64,000 nt of DNA from Lutraria lutraria (lineage: Eukaryota; Mollusca; Bivalvia; Venerida; Mactridae): positions 9,901,093-9,965,092 of the forward strand of contig OZ026843.1 in the NCBI GenBank assembly GCA_964023205.1. Direction: 5' to 3'. Position 1 is the stretch's first letter. The number at the start of each line of letters is the position of its first letter. Positions 45,101 through 56,809 of this stretch are shown piece after piece. The notes under the pieces are model-generated. The model saw only the letters and a program-made list of their open reading frames with translations. It did not search any database and was not told where the DNA came from. A program made the position numbers and the translations under genes.

Positions 45101-47780
45101 GTTTAGTTATCTGCCCAATGTATCAAGTGTTTGTAAACAGTGACTGTATTGCATAAATCAATCAATGCTTGCTTTAGCTACATTTCTGTAGTTACATATA
45201 AGAATATAACATTGTGTTACTGCCAATATGTCTTTGTCTTGGGTCTCTTAGGATTGTATTTGACCGAATGAATTCATGATATTAGGTTGAGAATATGAAG
45301 TTTGTTTTCTTATAATTGATAAGGAGCACATGTATGCTGGTTCCCCTCCCATTCACACACAAATCTTTTCCTGAAATATGAATTTTAATGTCATTTCGTT
45401 TACACATGAACTAAGATGTTGGTACTGTATTAAATCACTCGTTTGTATAGGTCGAAACCTTCATATAAGACACAGGTAAAAAAGTCAGCCAAATTCCAGG
45501 GGGAAAATATATTCATGTGTAAAGCACAAATAATTTTTAGCAAATAAAATGATCAAATGAAAATTAGAAAATTGAAAAATTTAATTAGATCGGCAAACAT
45601 TTGACAATGATTATAAACTTGCGCTGATGTCAGGATTCTATGTAATTTGGAAAAAGTGCGGAGCCATATTGATTTTTAGATAAACATTATGAAAGATTTA
45701 TTTCCCTTTATTATTTTAACACGACTTTTGCTAAGTTCATCTCCTGTAATGCCTCTTATACTGGAGTGATTATGATTATATAACCTATGAAATGTACCAC
45801 ATTTCAGCCATTTAACTTAATACCTTGCCTGATACTTACTCATTATGGTCTTTTGTCAAAATTGTGATATGAATTCTTTCTTTTTCTTTTAGCTCCACCC
45901 ATGCTACAGAGAACAGCCATTATTCAGAAAGATGAAAAGGGGTATGGGCTGACAGTGAGTGGAGACAATCCTGTTTATGTTGCCAGTATCAAAGCAGGTA
46001 GGTTACCTCCCTTACATCTACTCTGTTATGTGCAGTACAGTGAAAATTTAATGAATTATTTCCCTTGTATCATTTCTCTGTACTGTGTTATACAATACAC
46101 ACAGCCTGTAGTAATTAGGTTGATTAGAGACATTTATCACCACTCTCATCATGGTCATTATTCTAGTCAGAAAATGAGGTTTGTGGTGTAATTGACATGG
46201 TCCTATTGTGATAATCGACCCACATTCATTAAGCTATCATCATGTACAATATGTCAGTTGTTAAGTTAAACATCCTGTAATTGTTTTGGCTCCAGTTTGA
46301 CAATCATGTTGCATTTACTTATTTGATTTTAAGCTTTGGGTCATTTGGTGTCATACTGCAAAGTATGGTGTATGTTTTTGGATGAGGTTATTTACGTGCT
46401 GTGCTTGTTTGGACCATGTCTGGTATTAAGTGTATACTGGATAATTGTTACGTATGATAAGAAGTCTTTGAATGATTCTTAATCAAAAAGATTTTTATTG
46501 TAGGGGGCGCTGCTGAAAAAGCTGGCGTTCAGATTGGCGACAAAATTATTAAGGTATGTTTTTTATATGCTTTGTTTTTATCTTAGTTGTATTCAACCAA
46601 ATATGAGTGAACTTTGGATTTATGGTACTTCCATTAAAAAATATGATGTATACATTAAAAATATTTGATGTATACATTAAAAATATTTGATGTATACATT
46701 AAAAATATTTGATTTATACATTAAAAATTTATTATGTATACATTATATTCATTACAAACTAGCCCCCAGTTTATTATTATATATTTCTTAAGGCACATTT
46801 TTCTGTTTTCTTGTAAATAGTAAAAATGAAAAACTTGCTTCAAGCTGTCTGATCATTGATAGATATGCTTGTGTTAGATTCAAAATAACTCATAAAATAT
46901 ATTACTTACTAAGTGTTCTACAAATTTATTTATATATTGTTAGAAATTTGAGTCTAAGTTGGTTCTCGATTTCATGATATCTGGGTCCGTCAATATTTAA
47001 TTCTTACAAGGATTTTCATTTATTTTATGTCAAGTGAAGCTAATAGAATGTATACAAGATATGTTTTGTTGGCGAAGAATTAAAAAAAAATATGATCTAT
47101 GAAATATATACATAAAGTAATGTGAAATCTTTTTTATCATGTTTTAGTGATGGTATTTTTCACATATTTACTGAGATATTGTGTGTAATTGTTAGCTCAC
47201 CCTGATTGGTACGATTTATATGATTGACTAAATAGTGTTTGAAGTTGACCCGCCTCCATGGTTGAGTGGTTAAGGTCGCTGACTTAAATCACTGTAACCT
47301 CTCACTGATAGAGGGTTGTGGGTTCAAGTCCAGCTACTGAGCATGTCTCTTTATGTGAGAAAGTAGGCAGTTGCTTACGGAGGATGGGAGTCTAGTACTG
47401 GTTCCAGGAGCGATGATTAGGTGAACTGCTGCCCGCCTCATATGACTCTGACTGTTGTAAAAGGGTGTAAAACCCTAATAAACAAACAAACAAACAAACA
47501 AACAATCGTTGTTTGAAGTCATACCTTGTCCTGGATTTCCTTGGGTAATGTCCAAGATTGATTGTCAGTCAATACATGCGTTATCCATTGTTCAGGTTCA
47601 AGGTCATACTTTTGGGTCAAAGGTGAAATAGACAATGTTGGCAGTCTGAGATATTTGTGTTTTTAATTGCATCCATCTAATTACTTTATGATTTATTGCA
47701 TGTTATTTTTTCTATTTCACAGGTGAATGGGAAACATGTTATCAATGCTAACCATACTGAGGTGGTACATATGATCAGAG
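36164..47780 (+). CDS. ARHGEF12: RhoGEF of the PDZ-RhoGEF/LARG type, 5' part (PDZ domain)
   Basis: Guanine-nucleotide exchange factor that activates RhoA downstream of G12/13 receptors and plexins. Five exons: 36164-36297, 43017-43099, 45893-45997, 46504-46553, 47723-47780; all joins keep frame and all borders are GT-AG. 143 codons: residues 1-73 basic and Ser-rich (MPLKKWRSMDIFNFSPRENP), then the PDZ from about residue 77: LQRTAIIQKDEKGYGLTVSG, carboxylate loop YGLT, GDNPVYVASIKAGGAAEKAG, VQIGDKIIKVNGKHVINANH, TEVVHMIRG. It matches ARHGEF11/12 (VIIQKD.GFGLTVSGD...GGAA..AGV..GDRIIKVNG) far better than other PDZ families. The last PDZ strand and the RGS-like, DH and PH domains are outside the window. 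It is probably a single invertebrate ortholog of both ARHGEF11 and ARHGEF12. Confidence 0.92.
37850..38035. repeat. Interspersed repeat (gtgaccttgacctt... family), copy 3, reverse
   Basis: Reverse orientation of 1838-2010: tgcctataaaatca, ttggttcctcatgacgacct, tctacaggacctgcacattt. Ends with aaaacacatcttgttt. Confidence 0.65.
38474..38874. mobile_element. Mariner-like MITE (CAGTCAAACCTG ends) with a nested element
   Basis: ACAGTCAAACCTG at the left and CAGGTTTGACTGTA at the right. The interior holds repeated gtgaataaaggcca motifs. It is interrupted at 38623-38804 by the CAGGGTTCTCAAT element. Confidence 0.75.
38623..38804. mobile_element. MITE with CAGGGTTCTCAAT ends, copy 2, nested
   Basis: 182 bp, reverse orientation relative to 5751-5925. 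Flanked by GGTCAA at 38617-38622 and 38805-38810. The related MITE at 17799-17967 shows the empty site (aataaaggtcaat), confirming the insertion. Confidence 0.8.
39425..39530. repeat. G-rich tract
   Basis: gggggtggggggtag followed by a G run of about 16 at 39484-39499. A low-complexity piece like those at 6160-6330 and 25503-25521. Confidence 0.6.
40198..40382. mobile_element. Mariner-like MITE (TACAGTACAACCTCTCC family), copy 2, reverse
   Basis: TACAGAGGCTGAGCAACCTC at the left, GAGAGGTTGTACTGTA at the right. The interior repeats the gaggttgttgct motif. Confidence 0.75.
42003..42180 (+). repeat. SINE family A, head truncated
   Basis: Starts inside the tRNA-like head at gtgggttgagcccagc. 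The body has ctttatgtgagaatgtagg and tctagtactggttc. Confidence 0.7.
42542..42716. mobile_element. Mariner-like MITE (CAGTCAAACCTG ends), intact copy
   Basis: 175 bp. TACAGTCAAACCTGTGAAT at the left and ATACAGGTTTGACTGTA at the right, bounded by TA. The interior is itself palindromic (gaataaaggcca and tggcctttattc). Confidence 0.8.
43326..43401. mobile_element. 76-bp hairpin mini-element, copy 3 (opposite orientation)
   Basis: Reverse-complement orientation with more substitutions than the others, but the same 76-bp length. No clear target duplication (TTTG versus AATT), consistent with an older copy. It lies in the RhoGEF intron after exon 43017-43099. Confidence 0.75.
43979..44556. repeat. 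Minisatellite, 32-bp unit, about 18 copies
   Basis: Unit gctgacatggttagatgtta followed by gcatgggaaggt. Variants (tagca, tggca, taaca) alternate in a higher-order pattern. Degenerate copies with a similar gtgctagcatag motif continue to about 44790. Lies in the RhoGEF intron 43100-45892. Confidence 0.95.
46630..46745. repeat. AT-rich tandem repeat, about 22-bp unit
   Basis: Unit attaaaaatatttgatgtatac, about five imperfect copies, just after RhoGEF exon 46504-46553. Confidence 0.75.
47249..47506 (+). repeat. SINE family A, full length with (aaac)n tail
   Basis: tRNA-like head cctccatggttgagtggtta with B-box-like gggttcaagtcc, central body, and a pure aaac tail at about 47480-47503, the hallmark of a retroposed SINE. 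Lies 217 bp upstream of RhoGEF exon 47723. Confidence 0.85.
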
Positions 47781-48139
47781 GTAAGTTATGTAGGAAAATC
47801 AAGTTCAAATTTTGTTGACAGTTGTTTCTATACTAATGTAACTGTGTAAATACCAAAGCTGAGTTACAGCGCTTTTGTGTCAATCCCCCAAATTACACTC
47901 AAATCATTTAAACACTGAGTTGTTTTTGCTTACTGTGTTATTTATTGTATTTATTAAGAAATGATCTTTTCACAATGAGGTTATTATTAAATATATATTT
48001 ATGGAGAACAAAATATAAAATGGTTACATTGATTGAAGACACTGTAGAGAGTGATTAACATCACAACATGGAGAGATCTGTTCATTGTTAGTTCAATCTG
48101 GTGACTGATTCTTTCTTCTCCATAGTTTTATTAACTTGG

Positions 48140-48330
48140 CTGTTTTCGAAGAAAAGGCCCAGCTATTGTGATCACTGCGTCATCTGTGTCTGTGTAAAAA
48201 CTTTAATGTAGCTCATAACTCAAAACTATAAGAGGTAGCAACATGAAACTTCGTAGGTGGATAGATCTCACTGAGGCGGTGAACGGGTGAACAGACGAGC
48301 GTTGGCACCGCTTGCGGCGCTCTTGTTTCA
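48140..48330. repeat. Interspersed repeat, intact copy (empty site for hairpin copy 4)
   Basis: tattgtgatcactgcgtcat, then aaaaactttaatgtag, and a CpG-rich end cgcttgcggcgctcttg. A relative at about 56660-56870 carries the 76-bp hairpin at the matching place. Confidence 0.7.
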
Positions 48331-49335
48331 CTAAGAAAGTCAGTGCTGAAATAAGTTTTCTTACAGTTTAATTGTTAAATTTTGTTATAAGGTTAAAGTG
48401 TATACAGAAACTGAAAACATCCCTTCAATCTCCTTGACCTTATTGTTGTAATGAAGGAAGATGTTTAAAGGAAAACAAATTCTGACTGTAAAATGTATAA
48501 ACATGTTGTTTTGGCTTCACTTTGATGTCTTTCTGTTTTTTGGGGTACATATGTCTGATAAACAGTGGAATGGTTTTAGGAAATGAAGCCTCTTATTATC
48601 CATTGAACTTAAATACTTGCGATTTTTGCTTCTAGCCATCTGTGTCCTGTTCTATTCAATGTCTCCATTTCTAATCAAATCATTGGCAGCCAATTAATTC
48701 ATTGCTTTGAAAGTTACAAGCAGGGTTGGTATTTTTTTGCTCTGGCACTAAAATTTTCTTGACGGTGATCTCTTGTACTTGACATAATTAGGTCCATCGA
48801 AACTACCTGTCAGTTCTGATTGCTGCTGTGAAGTCTGTTTTACCAGTACAGTAAATAAAAGTTCTACAATCATTATTCTCTGTAAACTGATGGAACTTAC
48901 AAACCTGTTGTAAGGTTTTTACAGACCTGTGCTAGAAATTTTCTTTTTAAGCCGATCTCAGTATCTGTCTATCTGATATAAATTAAGCTGAAAATGATTT
49001 GATTTTTTTATTGAATTAGTTATTACAGTTCGAGCAGCTGGCTTGCAATAATGTGAATTTGTTGTTAAAGGTAAATGAACTTAACAATATGACCTTGAGA
49101 GATCTTATGAATTAACCTTGGAAAACCAGCGCCTCGATCTAGAACGTAACGAAATGTGTACATATAAAATTAAAGCAAATCTATTATCTCTGACTGAATC
49201 TTTAATTGTAACTTAAAGTAACACAGTCATGTTTGTTAGTCTGGCATATGTAATTAATGCAAAAAAACTACATACACATGTTCTTAAAATACATCATCTT
49301 TCAGTTCTTGCTCTTCTTTATAGCACGTTATGTAT

Positions 49336-49515
49336 TACAGTACAACCTCTCCAGAGTGGCCCTCTGTAAAGCAACTACCTCTGCATAACAACACCTTCAA
49401 AATTTCCCTAAGCTGATTTTTACTATATATTTAACCTCTGAAGAGCAACAACCTCTAAACAACGGCCAATATTTGCAGCTCCCACAGGGTGTTGCTCTAC
49501 AGAGGCTGTACTGTA
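49336..49515. mobile_element. Mariner-like MITE (TACAGTACAACCTCTCC family), copy 3
   Basis: TACAGTACAACCTCTCCAGA at the left, CTACAGAGGCTGTACTGTA at the right. The interior has gagcaacaacctct. Bounded by TA. Confidence 0.8.
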
Positions 49516-50877
49516 CTTCTGTTCTGAGATAATGCTTGTAGAAAAAACAATGTTACTGTACAGTATAATTATTCCATTAGGTAAAGGCTGTGTACATGAT
49601 ATTATTGTACTGTCGCCAGAAAATGTTGCATTTTACAGAACACAATGAAAGTGAAATGTTTCTTTTGTTGGTGTATATGTTGGTGCTTGTCAACTTGATT
49701 GGAGTTGTCTGTCAGAAATCTAGACTAATACAACACGATCAATCAGACTAATTGTGTTCTGGTGTGTGTTAAGCTAGTAAAAAACACTTCATACATTACC
49801 ATTTCTACATTGTGATGGGACTAGATTTCTGGAGAATGTGAGCAACTGTACTGCGATTCTAAATACTGCAAGTCTGCAAAGTTCATTCATTGTTCAGATT
49901 TTGAAAAAAAGTCCAGTTGAATTGAGTTTGAGTGATGATACCAGCAATCAGGGTAGAAAGCAGAGGTCCATCAATGTTGGTGCTTTCATCACATTTCAAG
50001 CAGAATCCATCATCTTTGACTATGACTTAAATTTTGGTGAAAAAAATATTGAATCTTATTATTTCTGGATATTCTTCTACAGTATTAAATTGATTGATTA
50101 TCATTTTAACAAATAAGTATAGAAAAGAACTTATAAAATACAAACTTGTATCTAAATCTCATCTTTTTGTTGTTTCTGTTGTTTACTGGGTGGGGTAAAA
50201 ATTGATGAGTTGTTAAAACTTGTGATGTTACAGTTTGATCGAATTCATGACTGGTACCCACATTTTGAGAATAAATCGGTATATGATGTACTAAACAAGT
50301 TGTTGACACAAAGATGCACTGATATGTTTTTTTATTTGTAAGCTACGAATTTCAGACATCTGTGGAATTTTTAGAAAAAACATCTGCCTATGACGTAAAC
50401 ATAGTATTCCCTTCATATTGATAACTCTTATTTACATTTTACATCATAAGTACTTGTCGTTTGTATCTTTTCTTATGTTCTTCATTGAATGTTTTTTGTT
50501 TAGGAATCATTAGGAGTCTACTTTATACAAGATGGCTGCAATTTTGATAAAAAACAACAACAATATTAATTATGAATTAAATTATCAAGTATTTTCATTT
50601 TTTGACCATCTTTCGTTGTTTGGCCTCTGGGCAAACTTAATACTGGATAATTTGTAGTGTAATCATTATTTAGTGAGTTTTATACCATCAAGTTGAATAT
50701 TTTCATGGTGTATTTTGTGATGTGTAAATTTTGCATGCTATGAATAATGAATTGATTCTAACTTAATTTTGGACTTTCAGTACATGTTGCTACAGAACCA
50801 TTTATAGAGTAATTTGTTGCAAAAATGATGTATTTCTAGTTTATTTTGTATACAAGTTGTTAAGTTATGATAGGTTT

Positions 50878-50997
50878 TGTTGTGAAATCTGATTAATATA
50901 CTGCATTGTTGTGAAATCTGATTAATATACTGCATTGTTGTGAAATCTGATTAATATACTGCATTGTTGTGAAATTTGATTAATATACTGCATTGAA
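50878..50997. repeat. Tandem repeat, 29-bp unit, four copies
   Basis: Unit ttgtgaaatctgattaatat then actgcattg. Nearly identical copies. Confidence 0.9.
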
Positions 50998-51691
50998 CAT
51001 TCCTATGAAACTACAGCAATGTAACTCTCATTAAAAATATATTTATCCCAGATTCAATATACTATCATACAGTATTGGAAATAGATACTGATTATTTATT
51101 AGGATCAAAATGTTAGGATGGCCAGGACTAAAATTTTGAAGTTCTGTTGGGTTGAACATGTGTGTACGGAATGCTGGCATATTGTATTGTATACATGAAA
51201 CAGTTTCCATGGATTTGTAGTATATAGCTTCCATTGATGTGGCATGTATGACTTTAATTTGATGTAATTGACATGGATTGAATGTTCCTGCATTCGTATG
51301 AATCTGTATGTCTGTGATGGGATGGGTAAAGGCATTGTAGAGTTCAGTATTGGATGTTCAACCCACAGTATGGCAGCATAAGTCTTATCTAGAGAAAACT
51401 TCATCAAACAGGTTTGTATGGTGCCATAGATTTATCCATTTAGACTGTTCATAATGCAGATCGATTTTAATGAATGACATAGAATGGACTGTGTTCAGCA
51501 TGTTTATGGGTGACAAGGAAAACAATTGTGCTGATATGTTGAAAATCCTTTTTGAAATCTGGTTTACTATAAGAAAAAAGCAATTGATCACTGATTAAAA
51601 AGAAAATTATTTATGTTGAGCTGGAATTCTTTGGTGGTTCTTTTAGTCCCTGGCACATTTCACATCCTAGGAAGCTGTCCAGCTAAGCTTA

Positions 51692-51948
51692 CTGATGTTT
51701 GTTTCATCGGGTTTTATGCCCCTTCTCAACAGTCAGAGTCATATGAGGCAGACAGTTCACCTAACCATCATTCCTGGGAAGAACCGGTACTAGACTCCCA
51801 TCCTCCGAAAGCAACTGCCTACTTCCTCACATAAAGAGATATGGTCGGTAGCTGGGCTTGAAGCCTTGAACCCACGACCTCTATCAGTGAGAGGTTACAG
51901 TGATTTGAAGTTAGCGACCTCAACCACTCGACCACGGAGGCAGGTGTT
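51692..51948 (-). repeat. SINE family A, near full length
   Basis: Minus-strand copy: tail tgtttgtttcat at the left, body, and tRNA-like head ending accacggaggcagg. Confidence 0.8.
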
Positions 51949-53076
51949 AGCTTACTGGATGTTGGTGGTTGTATACAAGTGAACATCTGGGGTCTTCCTT
52001 TTCTGAAAGGTCATCAAATGACCTAGCTAGGTTGTTGAATTGATGATGTAACCCTAAATAAAGAATGTTTGCCTAATACAACTACCGGTACTATAAATAA
52101 AAGCACAAGACAAGGATATTCAATTAAGTTACATTAGATTTGTAAACATTGCATTCTTAGGTACAGAGGAACACTGTTTAGGGTTTTGATTTAGGGGCCA
52201 AGGCATAGTTACTGTCTAGGGTTCAGACATAGGGCTCCACATGATCGCAGTTATCTGATATTAATTATCCTCAAACCAACGTCAAGTGTTTTTGCTTGAT
52301 GTTGAAGATAAGTACATGGACTGTCTTATCTGTTTTCAAAGAACTGGCAGATGAGCTTAAGGTGTATAATAAGCCATGAGATGTATTTACTGGATAAATT
52401 CTCTGTGAGTATAAGTGTGTGTTATGTTGATAGGAGAAAATCTGGAGGAACCTAATTGTGAGTTCAGTTTTACCGGCTCTGAGGAATAGCTACATAGAAA
52501 TATGTGGATTTTATTTTGCCAATAATGATAACTTTTTGTATGTACATTCTTGGTTTTCAGCTTATGTTCTTGATACCTTTATGAAAAAGTGGATTTTGAA
52601 ATTAAGAATTAGCGTGTTTTTTAAATCAATTCAGTGTGCACAGTTATTTTTTTTCTATCCAAGTTTTTGGGATATAATGATTTATATATTGTGTAGCATA
52701 TCTTGTTTGATTAAATTGATTTATGGATTTCTGTGTTGTGTGGAACGTGTAGAATTCTGTGGATAATGTGGGTATATGTTTTATAATGTTACCCTGTCTT
52801 GAACTAATTTCACTGTAATGGAAATGGGACATAATTCTAGTTCAAAAAGTGCATAGAATCTTAGAATACAGAAAAGCATACCTGCTTATTATTCAGTGAA
52901 GCGGGCATCTTTCTGGTTTACACACCATTTTGTGTTGGATAATTGTCAAAAGTGTACATTTTTTGGATTGTTTTAAAGCCGAAACTCTTGTAATGATTGC
53001 CTTTGTGTATGGATAGATTTATTTGTGTAATGCCTGTATCAACTTTTATCTTCACTCTTGAGATCATTTATCCTCA

Positions 53077-53092
53077 ATGGCACAGCAGGCAG
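53077..53092 (+). other. Candidate alternative first exon (MAQQA...), weak
   Basis: ATGGCACAGCAGGCAG followed by gtaagt, phase 1, the phase in which the PDZ exon 47723-47780 also ends. It could give a PDZ-less transcript of the downstream gene. No promoter evidence. Confidence 0.2.
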
Positions 53093-54167
53093 GTAAGTTA
53101 AAAGAATTATATTAAACGTGCTTAGTTCAGATCAAAATCTTGTTTTTATCATAGTGCATAATGATGCATTCTATGCTTAGACGTTTCCTGTTGTTGTTGT
53201 TTTTTGCGTGTAGTTTGTGATTTCCTTGATATCTCTTTTTGTGAAGATTAATAGGTTTCTATCTTTTTGGGAACTGGCACTATTACTTGAATACCACAGA
53301 GAGGGAAATCTAAAGTTAGTTCTAATTGTCAAACATTTCAATACAGGTTTACAATTTGGCTTTTAAAGCTGTCAACTGGTATGTGTTAAACATATTGCAA
53401 ACACTTTCATCATGGCAAGAACCAAAGCGCGCAGTTTATACAACAGGTACTGGTTTGAATCTCTAAGTTACAGGTCAGGGACTGGGGCATTTTTAGTCCA
53501 GGATAGGTTTGATTTACTGAAGCAACTTATTTTAAATGATAATTACCTTGAAATTGCCTCAAACAGGATGGCATATAATTTTGTTGTTGTGAATAAACCT
53601 TTACTCAAGAATAGTTCCATTCATGAAATCTCATTGAAGCTACTAGAGTTCAGAACCATCTCACCTTTACAAACATACATACATGATATAAAGGATTGAA
53701 TTTGTTGATAATGTTAGTAAAAATCTTCTTATCTCTATTTGCTTAATGATAAGTTGGTACCGAGATGTTATCGCCACTGGCTGGAGGCCATTTTGGCAAA
53801 TGTCTGAGATGGTTATTTCTAGTTGAATAGTTAAGAATAAACAATATTTCATGAAGAAAGTGCACTGAACAGACATGTATTCTAAGGAACACCTCACTTA
53901 GTTTTGTTTACAACATAATGTCTGTTTTTCAAGTGTGTGGGAATCCACCTTTTCAGACTTTCTGGAATTTCATTTTGTTTTTGATATGATTTACCAGTAT
54001 GTTAAAAGAAGATCATTTGATTGTTGCTCAAGCTCTGTCAGGCCATGCAGGAACACTTGTTGTGCAATGTTCTTATTTTGTTACAAGAATTGTTTTAAAA
54101 ATACCTTAACTTGCTCTGTTTATAAATTATATATTCATGTCTAATGTTTTCAATATAGTTTTACCAT

Positions 54168-54400
54168 ATTGTTGATCTTGTAGCTGTGGTCCAGTGTACT
54201 ACATACTCCTGTGACTTGGCAATTCGGGTTCAAATCACGTTGTGGTGGTTGATTCCCAGCCAAGAAGATTTGGCAAAAATGTCATTTCGTCCATATGTGG
54301 AACATTTGCTGGTTCCTTGTTAAGTTAGTACTAGTACTGGTTACTGGTCTAGGGAAACTGGTTAGGTGACCTACTGCCATATATAACTAAAATGTCATTA
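54168..54400 (+). repeat. SINE family B, plus orientation
   Basis: tRNA-like head gtagctgtggtccagtg with gggttcaaatca. Body catatgtggaacatttgctg and gtactggttactggt, ending tgccatatataactaaaat. Confidence 0.65.
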
Positions 54401-54529
54401 AAAAACAGCATTAATAATAATGTTAGAATACTTTGTCGCTTAATGCTGTTCAAACTGCCATATGTTTTACCAATAAGTTGTTTCATTATAAGAAGAATCG
54501 GTTTGTTTAAGGCGGTTTTTAAGCCCCCG

Positions 54530-54705
54530 TATCGATAGATCGGTGGTACATTGTTATTGGCCTGTCTCACTACATCATTCTGTCATCCAACTGTATACGT
54601 TGGTTCCTCATGACAATCTCTACAGGACCTGTGCATTTTAAAGTCAGTAGGTCAAGGTCATCGGAGGGGTATTGTGTTTTAAAAACACATCTTGTCAAAT
54701 ATATA
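54530..54705. repeat. Interspersed repeat (gtgaccttgacctt... family), copy 4, reverse
   Basis: ttggttcctcatgacaatct, ctacaggacctgtgcatttt, ending aaaacacatcttgtc, as in 37850-38035. Confidence 0.65.
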
Positions 54706-55166
54706 TTTTTATAGTTCCTGTTATAGCTGAAACATTACCTTCATATTATAGTTATTTACTACAGATATGCCAAACCACTCTTATTTGTGGCAAAATGGAC
54801 AATGTTTAAACTATAAATCAAAATTGATTATTTGTTTATACTAAGTGTATATGTACATTTTAGTTTATTGCATACATTTACCACTTAAACTGTCCGAATA
54901 TTTATTTATCAAAATTTATTATATTGTTATCATTGAATTTCTTTTAGTTACTGTAGACTTAACTTTAATACTGAGTCTTATTCATTTGTGTTGTGTATTA
55001 AGTTAATAATAGTTATCTTCCCATTCTGTGGTAAAATTGTTGGAAAAATTTGGCATGAAAAGATGAAAAATATTTCCCTGGTCTGTGTTTTTATGAAGAA
55101 CTCATGTGATGTAAATACATTGATGTGTTAAGCAGCTGTTGGTTTCTACCGTTTTGCCTAAAATCC

Positions 55167-55191
55167 ATGATGAGCCGAAAACCAATTTCAG
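55167..55191 (+). other. Candidate alternative first exon (MMSRKPIS...), weak
   Basis: ATGATGAGCCGAAAACCAAT and four more bases lead to TCAG and a gtaaga donor; phase 1. Same reasoning and limits as 53077-53092. Confidence 0.2.
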
Positions 55192-56184
55192 GTAAGATAG
55201 CTTGATTGTCTTGCCATATGATTGGGGGTAATCATGTATGTTTCTTGTGTATTTCTACTACAGTGAGGTGAGGAAAGCTTCTGGATTTTTGCGCATGGTT
55301 TTGTGGTTGAAAATAATGTTCTTGGATATCATATTTTAGTGCTGGTATCCTTTTTACAATATATGTACCAGGGTTTTAATTGTCTTCATTGAAATATCAG
55401 ATGTTGCTACATTTCGAGGGTAGTCTTGATATCACTCCAATGGCTAGTATATTTGTTGAATATGATTGGTTTAATCTTGAAGCATCTTAATTAATTAAAA
55501 TTTTGGTTAAATAGCATCCTGGTTTAAGAGAGACTTGGAATTTGTTGAAGTAATATCTCAATTGCTATGCATGCTATGAGCCCCAAAATGAAGCATATTA
55601 TTGTTTATCTATTGAAGTGCATCTTCGTTACGTTCTCAGCGTCTGATGTTGCATTTTTACCTACTTTAATTTTGAATACCTGACTTTTAGCAGGTGCTTA
55701 TAAATGGTTGATGTTCACTGAAATTTAGAAAAAAAATACAATTAATTCTGTTTTGATAAACTTTTATTTGAATTGGATTGGCAGAGCAATGGGTGAATGG
55801 AATGCAGCGAATTTCTTCTCAATGTTGATCTCAGTGATAGTATGGTGCCATTAATATTTCTTTGACCTAGAATAACTCTCATCTTTTCGTTGGACTTGTC
55901 GAAATAGGTCGAAAATTGTAGAAATAGATTGAAAATTGAAATGTTACGCAATTTGTTAACCAAAATCAGCTGATCCTTTGTTTTATTTGATATTTCAGGG
56001 AAATCCATTGTATGAAAATTGAAATTAAACAGAGCGCAAAATGTATGAAGTAATATTTAATGTCTCTATCTAACCTTTTCTGTCTATTTCAATTTTTCAA
56101 GAGCTGTCTTTCATTCTGAATAATGTATATTTGTTAGCAAAATACATGTGGGCTCTCTTTGGTCATTATAAGTCCCCTGCAAAA

Positions 56185-56470
56185 CACAGTTCTTTTCATG
56201 AATTGTTCAAGAACATTAAGAACAGTTCAAGATTTGTTCTTGATGGTTGTTCAAGTTGATTTGTACTTAAACTGGTCAAGAACACAGTTTAAGGACAGTT
56301 CTTGAATTTTCTATGGACCCATAAAGTTCTTAAATTATCCTAAAATTGTTCCTTGAACATTTTAGGAATTGTTCATGAAAACAAATGTTCCCAAAATACT
56401 CAACAGCTGGCCTTAACTTATTTTAAGAACAATTGAAGAAACATTCAAGAACATCCTTAATTTAAGGTTC
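56185..56470. repeat. Interspersed repeat rich in GTTCAAGAAC half-palindromes, copy 1
   Basis: Many gttcaagaac, gttcttga and gttcatgaa motifs. The strongest shared block (aaggacagttcttga ... gttccttgaa) recurs at 60970-61135. Short pieces occur at about 40990-41060 and 43215-43270. Confidence 0.65.
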
Positions 56471-56733
56471 TGCAATTGGTACAACCTAGCTAAATATCAA
56501 TATGAAAGTTCAGCATAAGTTTCATTGGATTAAAGTTATCCCTATAGAAATCTATGAATTATGTGCAAGTCATTTTCAATGTAGCAGCCATATTTGCTAT
56601 ATAATTCTCATTTGCATTGATTTTACATGTCATTCATTCTTTCATACTACTATTGCTTTTGAAGCCATTTTTAGCTAGACTGTTCTCGTAAAAAAAAATT
56701 TGAGCTATTGTGATCACTGCGTCGTTTGCATCT

Positions 56734-56809
56734 CGAGGGCTCAGCGCAACACTGTCGTAACTTGTTCTTATTTCAATATGAGTTACGACACTGTTGCGTT
56801 AAACCCTCG
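56734..56809. mobile_element. 76-bp hairpin mini-element, copy 4
   Basis: Near-identical to copies 1 and 2. Flanked by ATCT at 56730-56733 and 56810-56813. It interrupts a longer repeat whose uninterrupted relative is at 48140-48320 (gcgtcATCTgtg), so an empty site is available in the same window. Confidence 0.88.

Noticed and set aside
52458..52766. 102-codon plus-strand ORF, hydrophobic
   Set aside because: Opens with GTG rather than ATG; Phe/Ile/Leu richness reflects T-rich DNA.
53412..53699. 95-codon plus-strand ORF starting MARTKAR
   Set aside because: Only the first five residues recall histone H3; the rest has no family resemblance, and it lies in a long intron.
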